A DNA stretch of 64,000 bases from JABGQS01 sp963666505 (GCA_963666505.2 CAXXXL010000001.1:372001-436000); one strand, 5' to 3'. Numbered from the stretch's first letter, positions 1-8,745 are shown. The notes: a model not told the origin generated them from the letters alone. Translations and numbers: made by a program.

Positions 1-1070
1 ACGGCGGAATAGCTAACGAGAATAAGCTTGTTGAATTTCTGAGTACAGCAGGTGAAAACATTCCGTGCAAACTGAGGATAACACATTTTACACAGGGCGG
101 ATATGCAGCCATTGAAGATGTTGTGTTTAACGGTAAATATTATTATGTGCAGACGGATGATAGCAGAGCGGCAGAACAGCAGCAAGAGACCTCCGTTTCG
201 AGATACAGTTATATTATGCTGTATACAGACGGCGAAAAGACTGGTATAATGCTGGCTAACAACTACATAAAAATGCCTGTAGCCGGTGAATATGCAAACA
301 CCCAAGGGTATGTATTGCTGGATGATATACAGATATTGAACGACGCAGATTCGGCTAAAGAGAAGGTGATCTCACTTATGGATGAGGAAGCGCCGCTTAA
401 AGTATACAGCCCGGACGGACTTAAATTCGTTTCATATCTGCAGGGTAAAAAAACCGTCAACTATGAGGTGAATGCGCAGAGCCAGTACGGCAGCGGAATT
501 ATACTTCCTGACGACTGTGCGGAAGTCGTGGCGCTTGAGTGGAGAGACAATAGCGTTGTGGTAATAACATACAGGACGCAGGAAGGCAGCTATTTACGCA
601 TTGCATTCGATGTGGCAAGTGAAGCAGATACAGAACTGAGTGAGCAGGAGAACGCAGGCATTGGCACTATAGAGGAAGATTATTTCACACAGGAAGACAT
701 GCTGAAGCTGACACGGGAGTTTGCAGGCAGCATAAACAGCTTTTCGCTTTTGCGGAACGACGGTACAGGCACGGTCAGTTACAGTATTGATGCAAACGGG
801 GCAGCGATAACAAAGACACAGCCGGACAGCGAACCGGTAACAGAGACGGTGGTTTGGGACGAGCAGAAGTGGACCGAATTTATTGATCGTATAGTCGGGC
901 TGGGAGTACTTGACTGGAATATGGTGTATGACGGGCCTGCCAGTGAAACAGGGTGGACACTGGAGTTATCCTGCACAACTCAGAGCTTTACAAGCATTGG
1001 CAGGGGAGGGCAACAGTTCGATGAACTGACTGCTATAATGGATGAGTTTTTTTCGGAGCACGGCGGCTGA
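1..1070 (+). CDS. Secreted-type hypothetical protein, 5' truncated (DUF4362-like N-terminal part)
   Basis: The reading frame is open from base 3, so the gene starts upstream of the window; the visible part is about 355 codons. The first 40 residues (NENKLVEFLSTAG...LRITHFTQGGYAAIEDV) resemble the DUF4362 pattern of small Firmicutes lipoproteins, in which a conserved 'I..(F/Y)T.EG' strand is followed by a strand on the input peptide. The rest is acidic and soluble with no membrane span; the last third has a repeated beta-strand look (SFSLLRNDG, TVSYSID, WTLELSC). An extracytoplasmic location is inferred because the signal peptide would lie outside the window. It is 56 bp upstream of the VanW-family gene and may be co-transcribed with it. 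Function unknown. Confidence 0.6.
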   Translation, partial: GGIANENKLVEFLSTAGENIPCKLRITHFTQGGYAAIEDVVFNGKYYYVQTDDSRAAEQQQETSVSRYSYIMLYTDGEKTGIMLANNYIKMPVAGEYANTQGYVLLDDIQILNDADSAKEKVISLMDEEAPLKVYSPDGLKFVSYLQGKKTVNYEVNAQSQYGSGIILPDDCAEVVALEWRDNSVVVITYRTQEGSYLRIAFDVASEADTELSEQENAGIGTIEEDYFTQEDMLKLTREFAGSINSFSLLRNDGTGTVSYSIDANGAAITKTQPDSEPVTETVVWDEQKWTEFIDRIVGLGVLDWNMVYDGPASETGWTLELSCTTQSFTSIGRGGQQFDELTAIMDEFFSEHGG

Positions 1071-1126
1071 TATGGGGCGCTGCCCGGACGTATAATAAAA
1101 AGTATATTAGGTGAGTGGAAACAATT

Positions 1127-2947
1127 ATGAACAAAAACAAATTAAACAAGAAGAAGAAAGCCGGAATAATCGGCGGGGCAGCCGCAGGACTGGTAGTGCT
1201 GCTGGGGGCAGCTGCTGCAATTATCATGCTTGGGGGAGCTGGAAAGATTCCCGAAGACAGGATAGAGAGGATACTCGATTACGGCACTGTGACACAGGGC
1301 GTCAGTGTGAACGGTATTGATATATCCGGCATGACGAAGGAGCAGGCTTATGAGGCGACTGCCGGACTGGACGAAGAGCTCTTAGCTTCGGCTGTGTTTG
1401 ATATGGATGTTGACGGAGAGGTAACGCAGCTTGATGCGGAGTATTTCGGATTGTATACAGACTACAGCGATGTCATCGAACAAGCGATCGGGTTTGGGCA
1501 AACTGGCGAATTTGACGAGCGCAGAACACAGACGCAGACGGCACACAGCACAGGAATGGAGTTTGCTGTAAAGGTGTGTGCGGACGAAGCAAAGGTGACC
1601 GCAGCGGCGGCTCTGTTTAAGAGCGAGAACGACGTTGAAGCATCGAGCGCCGGTTTCGAATTCATGCCGTGGGGATATTTTGAAGAGGACGGCACTGCAT
1701 ATGAACCCGACCTGGATGAGTATATGACCACGATATCCAAGAAGAAGGAGTTCGTATATTCCGAAGGGCTTGCAGTTATTGCACCGGAGGACATGCCGGA
1801 CGAAATAAGGTATCAGTATTATCATGCAAGCTATTACTATAGAGATAAAAATGACGACGAAGTTTACATTCCAAAAGATGCGAACATAGCAAGGTTTAAG
1901 TATACGCAGGAATCAAAAGGCATTGACATAGATGCAGCAGAGCTGGCGGCGGCCTTAACAGCGGCTGTGGACAGCGCACAGTTTGGTACTATAGAAGTAC
2001 CGGCGCAGTTTACACACACAGATACTTCTGTTGAGGACGCAATGCGGGACACGCAGCTTCTGGCTTCGTGGACATCGTACCTTAGCCACAGCGACACTAG
2101 CAGGGTATATAACGTTGCAAAGCTTTCGAGTATTATCAACGGTATAATAATTCAGCCTGGTGAAGCCTGGTCTATAAATGATGAAACAGGGAACAGGACA
2201 TTCTCTTCAGGATGGAAGGCTGCGCCGGGGTATACTGACGGTGTGACCGTAGACCAGGCGGGCGGAGGCGTATGTCAGGTTTCAAGCACGACATATAACG
2301 CTTTTCTGAGAGTGGGACTTAATCAAGGTGAAGATATAAGCTCCAGAAGGCACTCGACGGTATCTGACTACATACCTATAGGGCTTGATGCGACGATCAG
2401 CTCTGGGGGGCCGGATCTTGTCATAACTAATCCATACGAGTATCCGCTGTATATAGTTTCTTATATGAACGGCGAAGAGAAGAACGTAACGGTGGAAATA
2501 TACGGCAGGCCGCTTTTAAGCGAAGATGGCAAAGAGCTGATATTTGATTTTAGCACAAAAGAGCTGGGCAAGGGCTCAGATCCTGCTGTAAGATATGTTT
2601 ATGATACTGCCGTGACACCAAGCCCGACAAACATCACCATACCTGAAGGAGGGTATGAAGAAGTTGGACATGTGCAGGCAAAGAGGAATGCAGAAGTTTA
2701 TAAAACTGTTTACGACATTGACGGCAATGTTATTGTGGAGAAAACGCTGTATTACAAGCATACATATCCGCAGAAGACAGCGACTTATTACTGCAACTTC
2801 CCGCAGCCACTGGTTTCGGGCGACCCGCTTACGCCTGACCCGCCGCCGGAGCCGGAGCCGGAAGACCCGGGAGACACCGGAGGAGGGACTGGGGACACAG
2901 GCGGTACGGACGGTACGGGTGATACAGGCGGAACGGACGGCACCTGA
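1127..2947 (+). CDS. VanW-family, membrane-anchored peptidoglycan-binding protein
   Basis: About 606 residues. A lysine-rich N-terminus is followed by one membrane span (about residues 10-35), so the bulk should be extracellular. Residues about 40-300 look like the YoaR-type putative peptidoglycan-binding region ('VSVNGIDISGMTKEQA' is its typical entry motif). The VanW domain spans about residues 325-460, with the family signatures PGEAWSIND, GGGVCQVSSTTYNAFLRVGL and RRHSTVSDYIPIGLDATI. A G5-like beta segment follows, then a tail of about 40 residues rich in Pro, Glu, Gly, Asp and Thr with GTGDTGGTDGT repeats. I prefer ATG 1127 over an in-frame GTG at 1115 because AGGTGAG (1109-1115) is well spaced for the ATG. 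VanW proteins occur in vancomycin-resistance clusters, but their biochemical role is unresolved; nothing here indicates a resistance operon. Confidence 0.88.
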   Translation: MNKNKLNKKKKAGIIGGAAAGLVVLLGAAAAIIMLGGAGKIPEDRIERILDYGTVTQGVSVNGIDISGMTKEQAYEATAGLDEELLASAVFDMDVDGEVTQLDAEYFGLYTDYSDVIEQAIGFGQTGEFDERRTQTQTAHSTGMEFAVKVCADEAKVTAAAALFKSENDVEASSAGFEFMPWGYFEEDGTAYEPDLDEYMTTISKKKEFVYSEGLAVIAPEDMPDEIRYQYYHASYYYRDKNDDEVYIPKDANIARFKYTQESKGIDIDAAELAAALTAAVDSAQFGTIEVPAQFTHTDTSVEDAMRDTQLLASWTSYLSHSDTSRVYNVAKLSSIINGIIIQPGEAWSINDETGNRTFSSGWKAAPGYTDGVTVDQAGGGVCQVSSTTYNAFLRVGLNQGEDISSRRHSTVSDYIPIGLDATISSGGPDLVITNPYEYPLYIVSYMNGEEKNVTVEIYGRPLLSEDGKELIFDFSTKELGKGSDPAVRYVYDTAVTPSPTNITIPEGGYEEVGHVQAKRNAEVYKTVYDIDGNVIVEKTLYYKHTYPQKTATYYCNFPQPLVSGDPLTPDPPPEPEPEDPGDTGGGTGDTGGTDGTGDTGGTDGT

Positions 2948-3020
2948 TAAATAGTTTGATGATCAGCCTCGCATAAAAAAGCATATGCAAACCACTACTA
3001 CCCCACAGAGGCTTATCAGG

Positions 3021-3046
3021 ATACCGCATGCGAAAGTGTGCGGTAT
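3021..3046 (+). terminator. Hairpin downstream of the VanW-family gene
   Basis: An 8-bp perfect stem, ATACCGCA (3021-3028) with TGCGGTAT (3039-3046), encloses a 10-base loop and is followed by TTATAT. It lies 74 bp past the VanW stop codon. The weak T-tract makes it a probable rather than certain terminator. Confidence 0.45.
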
Positions 3047-3179
3047 TTATATGCCTGGATTCAATATACAAAAGCTGAGGGTCTATCAGATTGGCGTAAC
3101 CGTCATGTTTATTCAAAAAAAAGACTTAAAGCGTCGGCAAAACTTGCAAAAACTCCTGCGAATTAAGAGAATATAAAAA

Positions 3180-3208
3180 CAGCCCTCTGCCAACAAGACA
3201 GGGGGCTG
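3180..3208 (-). terminator. Intrinsic terminator of the minus-strand envelope genes
   Basis: CAGCCCTCTG (3180-3189) pairs with CAGGGGGCTG (3199-3208), ten pairs with one G-U. On the minus strand the stem is followed by TTTTTATATTC, a good intrinsic terminator 15 bp past the stop of the 35-residue ORF. The plus strand also has a T-run (3219-3224) after the stem, so it could work in both directions. Confidence 0.75.
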
Positions 3209-3222
3209 ACTGATATTCTTTT

Positions 3223-3330
3223 TTACCGGAGAAGCGAATATACCGTAAGAGTTACAAAAAGCAGAGCCAGTACTGCGAAAAGTATCCGTTTCAGTATACG
3301 CTTGTACTGCGGTTTTGTGCTTTTACTCAT
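3223..3330 (-). CDS. 35-residue single-span membrane peptide, coupled to the upstream PG-binding gene
   Basis: A small ORF of 35 codons. It starts with ATG at 3330 inside the last codons of the upstream gene (shared ATGAGTAA, 8-bp overlap) and ends with TAA at 3223, just before a strong terminator. The peptide begins with a basic segment (MSKSTKPQYKRILKR) and continues with one hydrophobic helix (ILFAVLALLFVTLTVYSLL) ending in Arg, i.e. a positive-inside topology. No independent Shine-Dalgarno is obvious, so translation would depend on termination-reinitiation. The position between stop overlap and terminator and the clear topology argue for a real gene; function unknown. Confidence 0.55.
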   Translation of the reverse strand: MSKSTKPQYKRILKRILFAVLALLFVTLTVYSLLR

Positions 3331-4405
3331 CTTTGTACTTCAGCGGTTCACCGGCTGCCCGAAGTACCATTCTTTCGTGCTCTTTGTCGGAGAAGCCGTA
3401 GACATGTGAGAAGCTGCCGTAGAAGTAAAGGCAGGTGTGCCCGGCCATTGTGTTATCGGATATCGTATCTTCTCCCTGAGCGTTGCCGAAGAGTGAAGCT
3501 GCATATGACGTGCCGCCTATAGTCACAAGCACAGAGCGCTTTTCCCAGTTCGGTACACCGCCGAAAGTATCTATATATTTATCGTATTCATCGGCATTGG
3601 GCGGTTCCACTTCTGCATGGTTGGTGCCGCCGGTGCGTGTCATCTGGAAAGTGTCGCCAGTGTTATAGTCTGTTATCGTGACTGTTTCGCCGACAGGGAA
3701 TGCAGGGTCTATCACTGTAAACCAGTCTGCCAGCTCTCCGTTTGTGGGTGTTCCGTCAAGAGATGGACCGGAGGTCACGTGGATCTCTGGACTGAGCGGA
3801 CTGCGCACGGCATCAAGCGAAAACAGCTTTTCAAAAGTAGACGGGCCTATCTGGCCGTCAATGTCGAGCGCGTTGCTCTCTTGAAAGAGTATAACGCCTT
3901 TTTCGGTCATGCTCAGGAAGCGCCCGGTAGCTCGGTAGTTGAAATACCCCAGATCACGAAGACGCTGCTGCACAAGGACGACATTTACGCTGTCTGTCCC
4001 GGACATCAGCAGTTCTGAAGCTGTTTTAATAGTTTTTGCCGCCGTTGCAAGCTCGGTCCCTGAGCTGTCAAGTAGCGAGAAAGTGATCTCCTGGTCGAGC
4101 ATATCCTCTGAAACATCGCATGTGAAAACGACAGTGCCTTCTTCGCCGTCTGCGATATCTTCTCCCGAGGGAACTGTATTGGTGCTTTCCCCGCAGGTAT
4201 ATTCGATTGTGTATCCTGAAAGCAGTGCACCGCTGTTGTTAGTGATGGTAGCGGTGAATTCCACCTGACCTGCTTCGGAAAGGCTGTCTTTATCCGAAGA
4301 TATGCTGAGCTCTACGCCGGCAGCATATGCCACACCAGCTATACCAAATATAGCTGTAACTGTAAAAACCACTACAATAATAAGAGAAAAAAACTTTTTC
4401 ATCAT
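3323..4405 (-). CDS. Secreted protein with PG_binding_1 domain and C-terminal conserved extracellular domain
   Basis: 360 residues, beginning with a classical signal peptide (MMKKFFSLIIVVVFTVTAIF...AYA, cleavage near residue 29). Residues about 30-130 form a beta-sandwich-like region resembling CARDB/BsuPI-type domains (VELSISSDKDSLSEAGQVEF). Residues about 140-195 are a peptidoglycan_binding_1 repeat (VQQRLRDLGYFN...GVILFQESNALDIDGQIGP). The C-terminal 150 residues contain WEKRSVLVTIGGTSYAASLF, GHTCLYFYGSFSHV and a final DKEHERMVLRAA helix; I know this arrangement from uncharacterised clostridial PG-binding proteins (there often GxxCIHFxxSxTH...HQ). An enzymatic role on the wall is possible but unproven. 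Shine-Dalgarno AGGAGAGG precedes ATG 4405. The downstream 35-residue ORF overlaps its stop. Confidence 0.8.
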   Translation of the reverse strand: MMKKFFSLIIVVVFTVTAIFGIAGVAYAAGVELSISSDKDSLSEAGQVEFTATITNNSGALLSGYTIEYTCGESTNTVPSGEDIADGEEGTVVFTCDVSEDMLDQEITFSLLDSSGTELATAAKTIKTASELLMSGTDSVNVVLVQQRLRDLGYFNYRATGRFLSMTEKGVILFQESNALDIDGQIGPSTFEKLFSLDAVRSPLSPEIHVTSGPSLDGTPTNGELADWFTVIDPAFPVGETVTITDYNTGDTFQMTRTGGTNHAEVEPPNADEYDKYIDTFGGVPNWEKRSVLVTIGGTSYAASLFGNAQGEDTISDNTMAGHTCLYFYGSFSHVYGFSDKEHERMVLRAAGEPLKYKDE

Positions 4406-4486
4406 TTACCTCTCCTGTTGTATTCAACGGTATTTTATCACAAACTTACTGAAAAGTACACACTGCATTATACATAAAAGCCGGCT

Positions 4487-4963
4487 TTATTCGCCTTCTT
4501 TGGAATCGACCAGTGTGAAGTTTATACCGTCAACAACTACATTTACCACCTGATAGACATTCCTTCCGTCGCCTAGCTCTGCACGGATGGTGATAGTAGC
4601 TTCGGTCATCGGAAGCTCGCCGTCTTCTGTAATCGGCTCAGGCATCCAGTATACCAGTGTGATAACGGTATCTTCGTATATTTCTATATCATCAGCGCCA
4701 AGCTCAAGCTCTTTTGCACCTTTGAGCAGAGGGCTGCTGTAAGAGAAGAGTTCTCCGTTGTCGCAGGAAAAGGACAGATTTTCAAAGTCGTCTATGACCG
4801 GCACGAGGAACAGACCGCCGGCACGGCTCATGGCATAGCTGAACATCGAATCTGTGTCTATTATCTGCGCATATTCTTCTTTTGTATTTTCAGAGCATCC
4901 AGCTGCCATGGAGGCGGCAAGAACGACTGCCAGCAGCAAGGCTGCAAATTTTTTTATACTCAT
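4487..4963 (-). CDS. Small lipoprotein of unknown function
   Basis: 158 residues. A type II signal peptide (KKFAALLLAVVLAASMAAGC) places the lipidated Cys at residue 23. The mature part is a single acidic beta-rich domain without a family I recognise. Its ATG overlaps the stop of the YhhN gene upstream (ATGA-type 4-bp overlap), so the two are translationally coupled. It should be anchored on the outer face of the cytoplasmic membrane. Confidence 0.75.
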   Translation of the reverse strand: MSIKKFAALLLAVVLAASMAAGCSENTKEEYAQIIDTDSMFSYAMSRAGGLFLVPVIDDFENLSFSCDNGELFSYSSPLLKGAKELELGADDIEIYEDTVITLVYWMPEPITEDGELPMTEATITIRAELGDGRNVYQVVNVVVDGINFTLVDSKEGE

Positions 4964-5640
4964 TTTAATACTCCTAACGTAAGCACGGAAAGTGCAAGCA
5001 GCATCTGCGCACCGTAGTAAAGCGAGAGGTTGATTGCCCGAAGCGGTTTTGGGGAGTTTTTTTGGAAGAGGAAGAAAGCAAGGACAACATCGGAAGCTAG
5101 AAACAGGACAGCGCCTGCAGATATAAAAGCGCTCGTCAGGGTGTTGAAACCGCCTTTGTATATAGACGAGAGCGCCATCACGAACATGAACATTATAATA
5201 AGAAGATATGCAAGCACGGGTACTTTCATCTTGCCAAGATCGAGCTTAACCCGTGTATAGGCAAAGATAGCGGCTGCAACGAGAACAGCATACAGCACAA
5301 CGTCTATCCACATAAAGCCGACGAAGCGCAGGAAGGTGACGCCGTAGATTATCTGGCCGATGAGGAAGGAAACAAGACCCAGTACGAAGAACAAGGATTT
5401 ATCTTCATATACCAGCAGCAGGTCGCCGACCATGCCGAAAACCAGTGCTGCGACCACCCATGCGCCATAGTTTGCGGGAGCGTCGCTGACAATGAATGCA
5501 CTTACGCCTATCGCTATAAAAAGCAGCGAAGCAGTCATCTTCGTGAATACATATTTGTTTTTTGTCCATCGGTATTCGGTAGAGATGTAGAAAGGCAGCC
5601 AAAGAGCAAGGAGTATAGCCAGAATTACAGGTGTCCACAT
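4960..5640 (-). CDS. YhhN (TMEM86/lysoplasmalogenase) family membrane protein
   Basis: 226 residues with about eight predicted membrane helices. Family signatures are GMVGDLLLVYEDKSLFFVLG and SFLIGQIIYGVTF, matching the conserved GD(x)LL and G...F..GH/QxxY elements of YhhN proteins (PF07947). Animal TMEM86B cleaves the vinyl-ether bond of lysoplasmalogens. Many anaerobic clostridia make plasmalogens, so a lipid-remodelling role is plausible, but bacterial members are mostly uncharacterised. GGAGG precedes ATG 5640. The downstream lipoprotein is coupled to it by a 4-bp overlap. Confidence 0.8.
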   Translation of the reverse strand: MWTPVILAILLALWLPFYISTEYRWTKNKYVFTKMTASLLFIAIGVSAFIVSDAPANYGAWVVAALVFGMVGDLLLVYEDKSLFFVLGLVSFLIGQIIYGVTFLRFVGFMWIDVVLYAVLVAAAIFAYTRVKLDLGKMKVPVLAYLLIIMFMFVMALSSIYKGGFNTLTSAFISAGAVLFLASDVVLAFFLFQKNSPKPLRAINLSLYYGAQMLLALSVLTLGVLK

Positions 5641-5687
5641 AGTAAAGTAACCTCCATTATATATTGAGCAGCTACGCCGCTGTTTGA

Positions 5688-6758
5688 TTACTCGTTTGTT
5701 GCTCCGCCGAGGTCACGCAAGTATTGCGCCATACCGTCTGATAAAACGATTTCACCGTCTGCCGTAACCCAGAGCGCTTCGAGACCGCTTTCAGTGTTTA
5801 CAAAGCTCTGCGACTCTTCGGGCGGCATTATGAACAGCGCAGTTGAGAGCGCATCTGCCTGTGTGGAGTTTCTCGTTATAACAGTGACACTCTTGTAGTA
5901 AGCGGCAGGCATAAGCGTGGAAGGGTCTATGATATGATGATAGTCTATACCGTCCACTGTGTAATAGCGCTCGTATATACCGCTGGTCACGACTGAAAGA
6001 GAACTTATATATGCTGCGTCAAGTATGTTCTCTTCACTAAGCGAATATGCAAGAGTGCTGTCCGGGTCTTTGATGCCGACGCCCCATTTTGTGCGTCCGT
6101 TCACAGGAGCGCCGATCGCCCGCACGTTACCGCCGGCGCTTATAAGAACGTGGTCGATCCCCTGGTCTATAAGGTGCTGGGCTGCGTACTGCGTGGCAAA
6201 ACCTTTTGCGATTGCGCCGACGTCTATGCTCATACCTTCTTCTATAAGCACCGTTCCGGCTTGCTCATCAATTATTATCTTGTCTATATCGCAGTGCTGC
6301 GCTGCTTCTTTAAGCAGATCCATAGGCGGTAGCTGGGCGTTGTCCGGATCGTCTATACCTGCGGTTCGGTAGTCGTGCCAGATGCTAAGAACGGGACCGA
6401 GAGCCACGTTGATTGCGCCGTTCGTTGCAGAATACCAATGTTTTGATTCGAGCAGCAGGTCTATGATGGGTTCGTCTACCTCGACGGCTTCACCAGCGTT
6501 GTCATTTATCGTCTTAATGTTGTTTATGCCTTCGTAGTCATTGTATATATCGAAGAGCTTGTTGAGATAGTCAAAATCCTGGTATATGCTGCTTGCTGTT
6601 TTTGTAAATGAAGACGAGCTTGTATCGTATGCGGAAACAGAAACTATTGTATCGAAAGTTCCGAGGAACTGCGTCTCATATTGATTAAGGTTCTGGGTGC
6701 ACCCTGCAGCGCTGAAGAGGACTATAGCCGCTAATATAATTATGAATGCTTTTTTCAT
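5688..6758 (-). CDS. apbE: FAD:protein FMN transferase (ApbE family), lipoprotein
   Basis: 356 residues with a lipobox signal (MKKAFIIILAAIVLFSAAGC). Motifs of ApbE: FLGTFDTIVSVSAYDT, the substrate-loop region AINVALGPVLSIWHDYR, SIDVGAIAKGFATQYA, HVLISAGGNVRAIG and the metal/FAD loop DYHHIIDPSTLMPA followed by SVTVITRNSTQADALSTA. ApbE covalently attaches FMN from FAD to Thr/Ser of extracytoplasmic proteins such as RnfG/D, NqrB/C and FMN-binding-domain proteins. Its start overlaps the end of the Gx transporter gene by 4 bp, so the NusG_II / Gx / ApbE genes form one operon. No flavinylation acceptor domain is seen nearby, so its target lies elsewhere. Confidence 0.92.
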   Translation of the reverse strand: MKKAFIIILAAIVLFSAAGCTQNLNQYETQFLGTFDTIVSVSAYDTSSSSFTKTASSIYQDFDYLNKLFDIYNDYEGINNIKTINDNAGEAVEVDEPIIDLLLESKHWYSATNGAINVALGPVLSIWHDYRTAGIDDPDNAQLPPMDLLKEAAQHCDIDKIIIDEQAGTVLIEEGMSIDVGAIAKGFATQYAAQHLIDQGIDHVLISAGGNVRAIGAPVNGRTKWGVGIKDPDSTLAYSLSEENILDAAYISSLSVVTSGIYERYYTVDGIDYHHIIDPSTLMPAAYYKSVTVITRNSTQADALSTALFIMPPEESQSFVNTESGLEALWVTADGEIVLSDGMAQYLRDLGGATNE

Positions 6759-7321
6759 GCTGATTTTCCTTTGCTGAGACGCATTTTAGCGCCTTCGAAG
6801 TATCTTGAGATTGTGCCGTTCTTTTCAAGCTTGGTGAACAGCAGCCCAGATGCAGCGGCGGTGAGTATCCCTGTTGCTATACCTGTCAGCAGAAGAACGG
6901 GAAGATATGTGAATATGAGGTTTTCTCCCAGCAGCAGCGAGGCAGCCAGTATCTGGCCTGTGTTATGTGCGGCGGCGCCTGCAATGCTTATGCCGAAGAT
7001 GGAGAAAGCTCTGGTCATCCACTGCATTACAAGAAGCATTGTAAACAGCGCAAGCAGGCCTCCGCTGAGCGAGAACAGAAGTGACATCACGCCGGAAAAC
7101 AATGAGGCAATGAAACAGCGTGCTACGAGTATTATAACAGCGCTGGATGTACCCATATAGAACAGAGCCAGCATCGTAACGATATTGGCAAGCCCAAGGC
7201 GTATGCCGAGGACGGGTATTATCGCACCAATAGGCAGCAGCCGCTCTGCCAGCGAGAGAGCCAGCGCAAGAGCGATGAGTATTGCGCCCATTGTTATTTT
7301 TTTTATGTTAAATCGTTTCAT
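6755..7321 (-). CDS. Gx transporter family membrane protein (heptaprenyl diphosphate synthase component I domain, PF07456)
   Basis: 188 residues from ATG 7321; an alternative TTG at 7342 would overlap the preceding gene more deeply. Five to six membrane helices. Typical features are MGAILIALALALSLAERLLP, IPVLGIRLGLANIVTMLALF and FSGVMSLLFSLSGGLLALFTM, with the conserved LGLAN(I/L)xTL-like segment. The family resembles ECF S-components and recurs beside NusG_II and ApbE genes in Clostridia. A role in moving a flavin, quinone precursor or electron carrier is inferred from this context only. Overlaps both neighbours. Confidence 0.82.
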   Translation of the reverse strand: MKRFNIKKITMGAILIALALALSLAERLLPIGAIIPVLGIRLGLANIVTMLALFYMGTSSAVIILVARCFIASLFSGVMSLLFSLSGGLLALFTMLLVMQWMTRAFSIFGISIAGAAAHNTGQILAASLLLGENLIFTYLPVLLLTGIATGILTAAASGLLFTKLEKNGTISRYFEGAKMRLSKGKSA

Positions 7322-7328
7322 ATTAAGC

Positions 7329-7700
7329 CTATTCTGCGACAACGTCTATATCGCTGTCCGGAACTCCTTCGATCTTTACGATTACTTCATTTGGTATGCA
7401 TACTGCGATGTCTCCCGCTGCGCTAAGCCAGCCGGTGTGTATACAGGTCTGGTCGGGGCAGTCGGAATACGTAAAAGCGACTTTGCCGTCCTGCGCTGTA
7501 ATAACAACTCCAACTTCTTCTAAAGTTACAACTACCGGCTCCATGTCTGCGCTGAGCTCGATACGCTCTGTTTCCTGCCCGTCGACTGTTATTACTGCGA
7601 CAAGGCTGCCGGCGTCGCCGGGCAATGCAGACAGCAAAAGAACGACTGCCACTGCGGCAACGACCAGCGCTATTACAATGTCTCCGGGCTTTATCTTCAT
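7329..7700 (-). CDS. NusG domain II-containing extracytoplasmic protein
   Basis: 123 residues. One N-terminal membrane span (about residues 7-27, DIVIALVVAAVAVVLLLSAL) is followed by a compact NusG_II fold with VITVDGQETERIELS and the signature YSDCPDQTCIHTGWLSAAGD-CVPN, here CIPNEVIVKIEG. This is not the transcription factor; only its KOW-like domain II is shared. The two Cys in CPDQTC are typical of the extracellular members. First gene of the NusG_II / Gx / ApbE operon; SD AAAGGAAAG precedes ATG 7700. Confidence 0.85.
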   Translation of the reverse strand: MKIKPGDIVIALVVAAVAVVLLLSALPGDAGSLVAVITVDGQETERIELSADMEPVVVTLEEVGVVITAQDGKVAFTYSDCPDQTCIHTGWLSAAGDIAVCIPNEVIVKIEGVPDSDIDVVAE

Positions 7701-7808
7701 TTACTTTCCTTTTTATGCAAATTAAACTTTTTACCATTTTACCACAAATGATAAAAAACCCATATAACAATACACTAAAAAAAAGAATAAATAAAAAGTG
7801 AACTCTTG

Positions 7809-8675
7809 CTATTGCGAAAGCCGGCTCTGCTCTATTATCTGAGCGATCTCGTCGGTTTTGTTCATGGTGTATAGATGGAACTTGTTTATGCCTTCTCCGA
7901 TAAGCTCATCTATCTGGTTTATTGCATACTCGAGACCGGCCTTTTTGAAGTCGTTTGCATCCTCGCCGTATTTGCTTATTATCTTGCTGAGCGGCGCGGG
8001 GATAGAACATGCTGAGAGCAGAGCCATCCTTATTATCTGGTTAGGGTTGAGTATTGGCATGATACCGGTAAGCACTGGGACATAGCACCTCTTTTTGCCA
8101 AGCTGTTCAAAGAAGCGGATTATTGCGGTAGTATCGAAGCAAAGCTGTGTTATAAAAAAGTCTGCGCCGAGCTCTGCCTTTAGCTTCATGTATTTTAAAT
8201 CGTCCTGAAGACCCGGGCTTTCAACGTGTACTTCGGGATATGCTGCTGCGGCAACTTTAAACTTGTCGTTTTGCTTTATATGAGAAATAAGGTCGGTAGC
8301 GTGCTTGTAGTGTCTAAAAACGTCTGCCGAGCTTTCACCCTTTGGGATATCGCCGCGCAGAGCGAGTATGCTGAAAACGCCCGCTTCTTCGAGCTTTGAG
8401 AGAACATCGTCTATCGACTGCTTTGTTGCTCCGACGCAGGTAAGATGGGCTATGGATTCGAGGCCTATCTCGTTTTTGATATGAGTAACTATCTCCAGAG
8501 TTCTTGCCTGTCCGCTGCCGCCCGCTCCGTAAGTTACGCTCACGAAAGCAGGGTCATAGCGTTTCAAAGCGTCAATAGCGCTGTAGACAGTAGAAATGGG
8601 CATATCCTTCTTCGGCGGAAAAAACTCCAGCGAGAAAGTATTGTTATCGTTTTTTAATCTTTCAAATAAACTCAT
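7809..8675 (-). CDS. metF: 5,10-methylenetetrahydrofolate reductase
   Basis: 288 residues, the normal bacterial MetF length. Motifs: NTFSLEFFPPK with the catalytic Glu, FVSVTYGAGGS, IAHLTCVG, ILALRGD (the FAD/folate LALRGD motif) and AELGADFFITQLCFD. It reduces methylene-THF to 5-methyl-THF, the methyl donor for methionine synthase, which is encoded divergently 0.7 kb away. As in other clostridia it may use a different electron donor from NADH, but no partner (such as MetV) is adjacent. The 117-bp gap to the divergent gene holds the control region of both. Confidence 0.94.
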   Translation of the reverse strand: MSLFERLKNDNNTFSLEFFPPKKDMPISTVYSAIDALKRYDPAFVSVTYGAGGSGQARTLEIVTHIKNEIGLESIAHLTCVGATKQSIDDVLSKLEEAGVFSILALRGDIPKGESSADVFRHYKHATDLISHIKQNDKFKVAAAAYPEVHVESPGLQDDLKYMKLKAELGADFFITQLCFDTTAIIRFFEQLGKKRCYVPVLTGIMPILNPNQIIRMALLSACSIPAPLSKIISKYGEDANDFKKAGLEYAINQIDELIGEGINKFHLYTMNKTDEIAQIIEQSRLSQ

Positions 8676-8745
8676 CTGCTTCTCCTGCGACGTAATCCGG
8701 GTCGGTTTTAATATTTAAACATATAAACGCTAATTATTCAAGTGG

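Noticed and set aside
1127..2947. VanW-family gene as evidence of a vancomycin-resistance cluster
   Set aside because: No vanH/A/X/Y/R/S genes are present; the family is widespread in Firmicutes outside resistance operons.
2985..3176. 63-codon plus-strand ORF after the VanW gene
   Set aside because: It runs through the 3021-3046 hairpin, has no ribosome-binding site and biased Lys/Arg/Gln composition without a recognizable fold.
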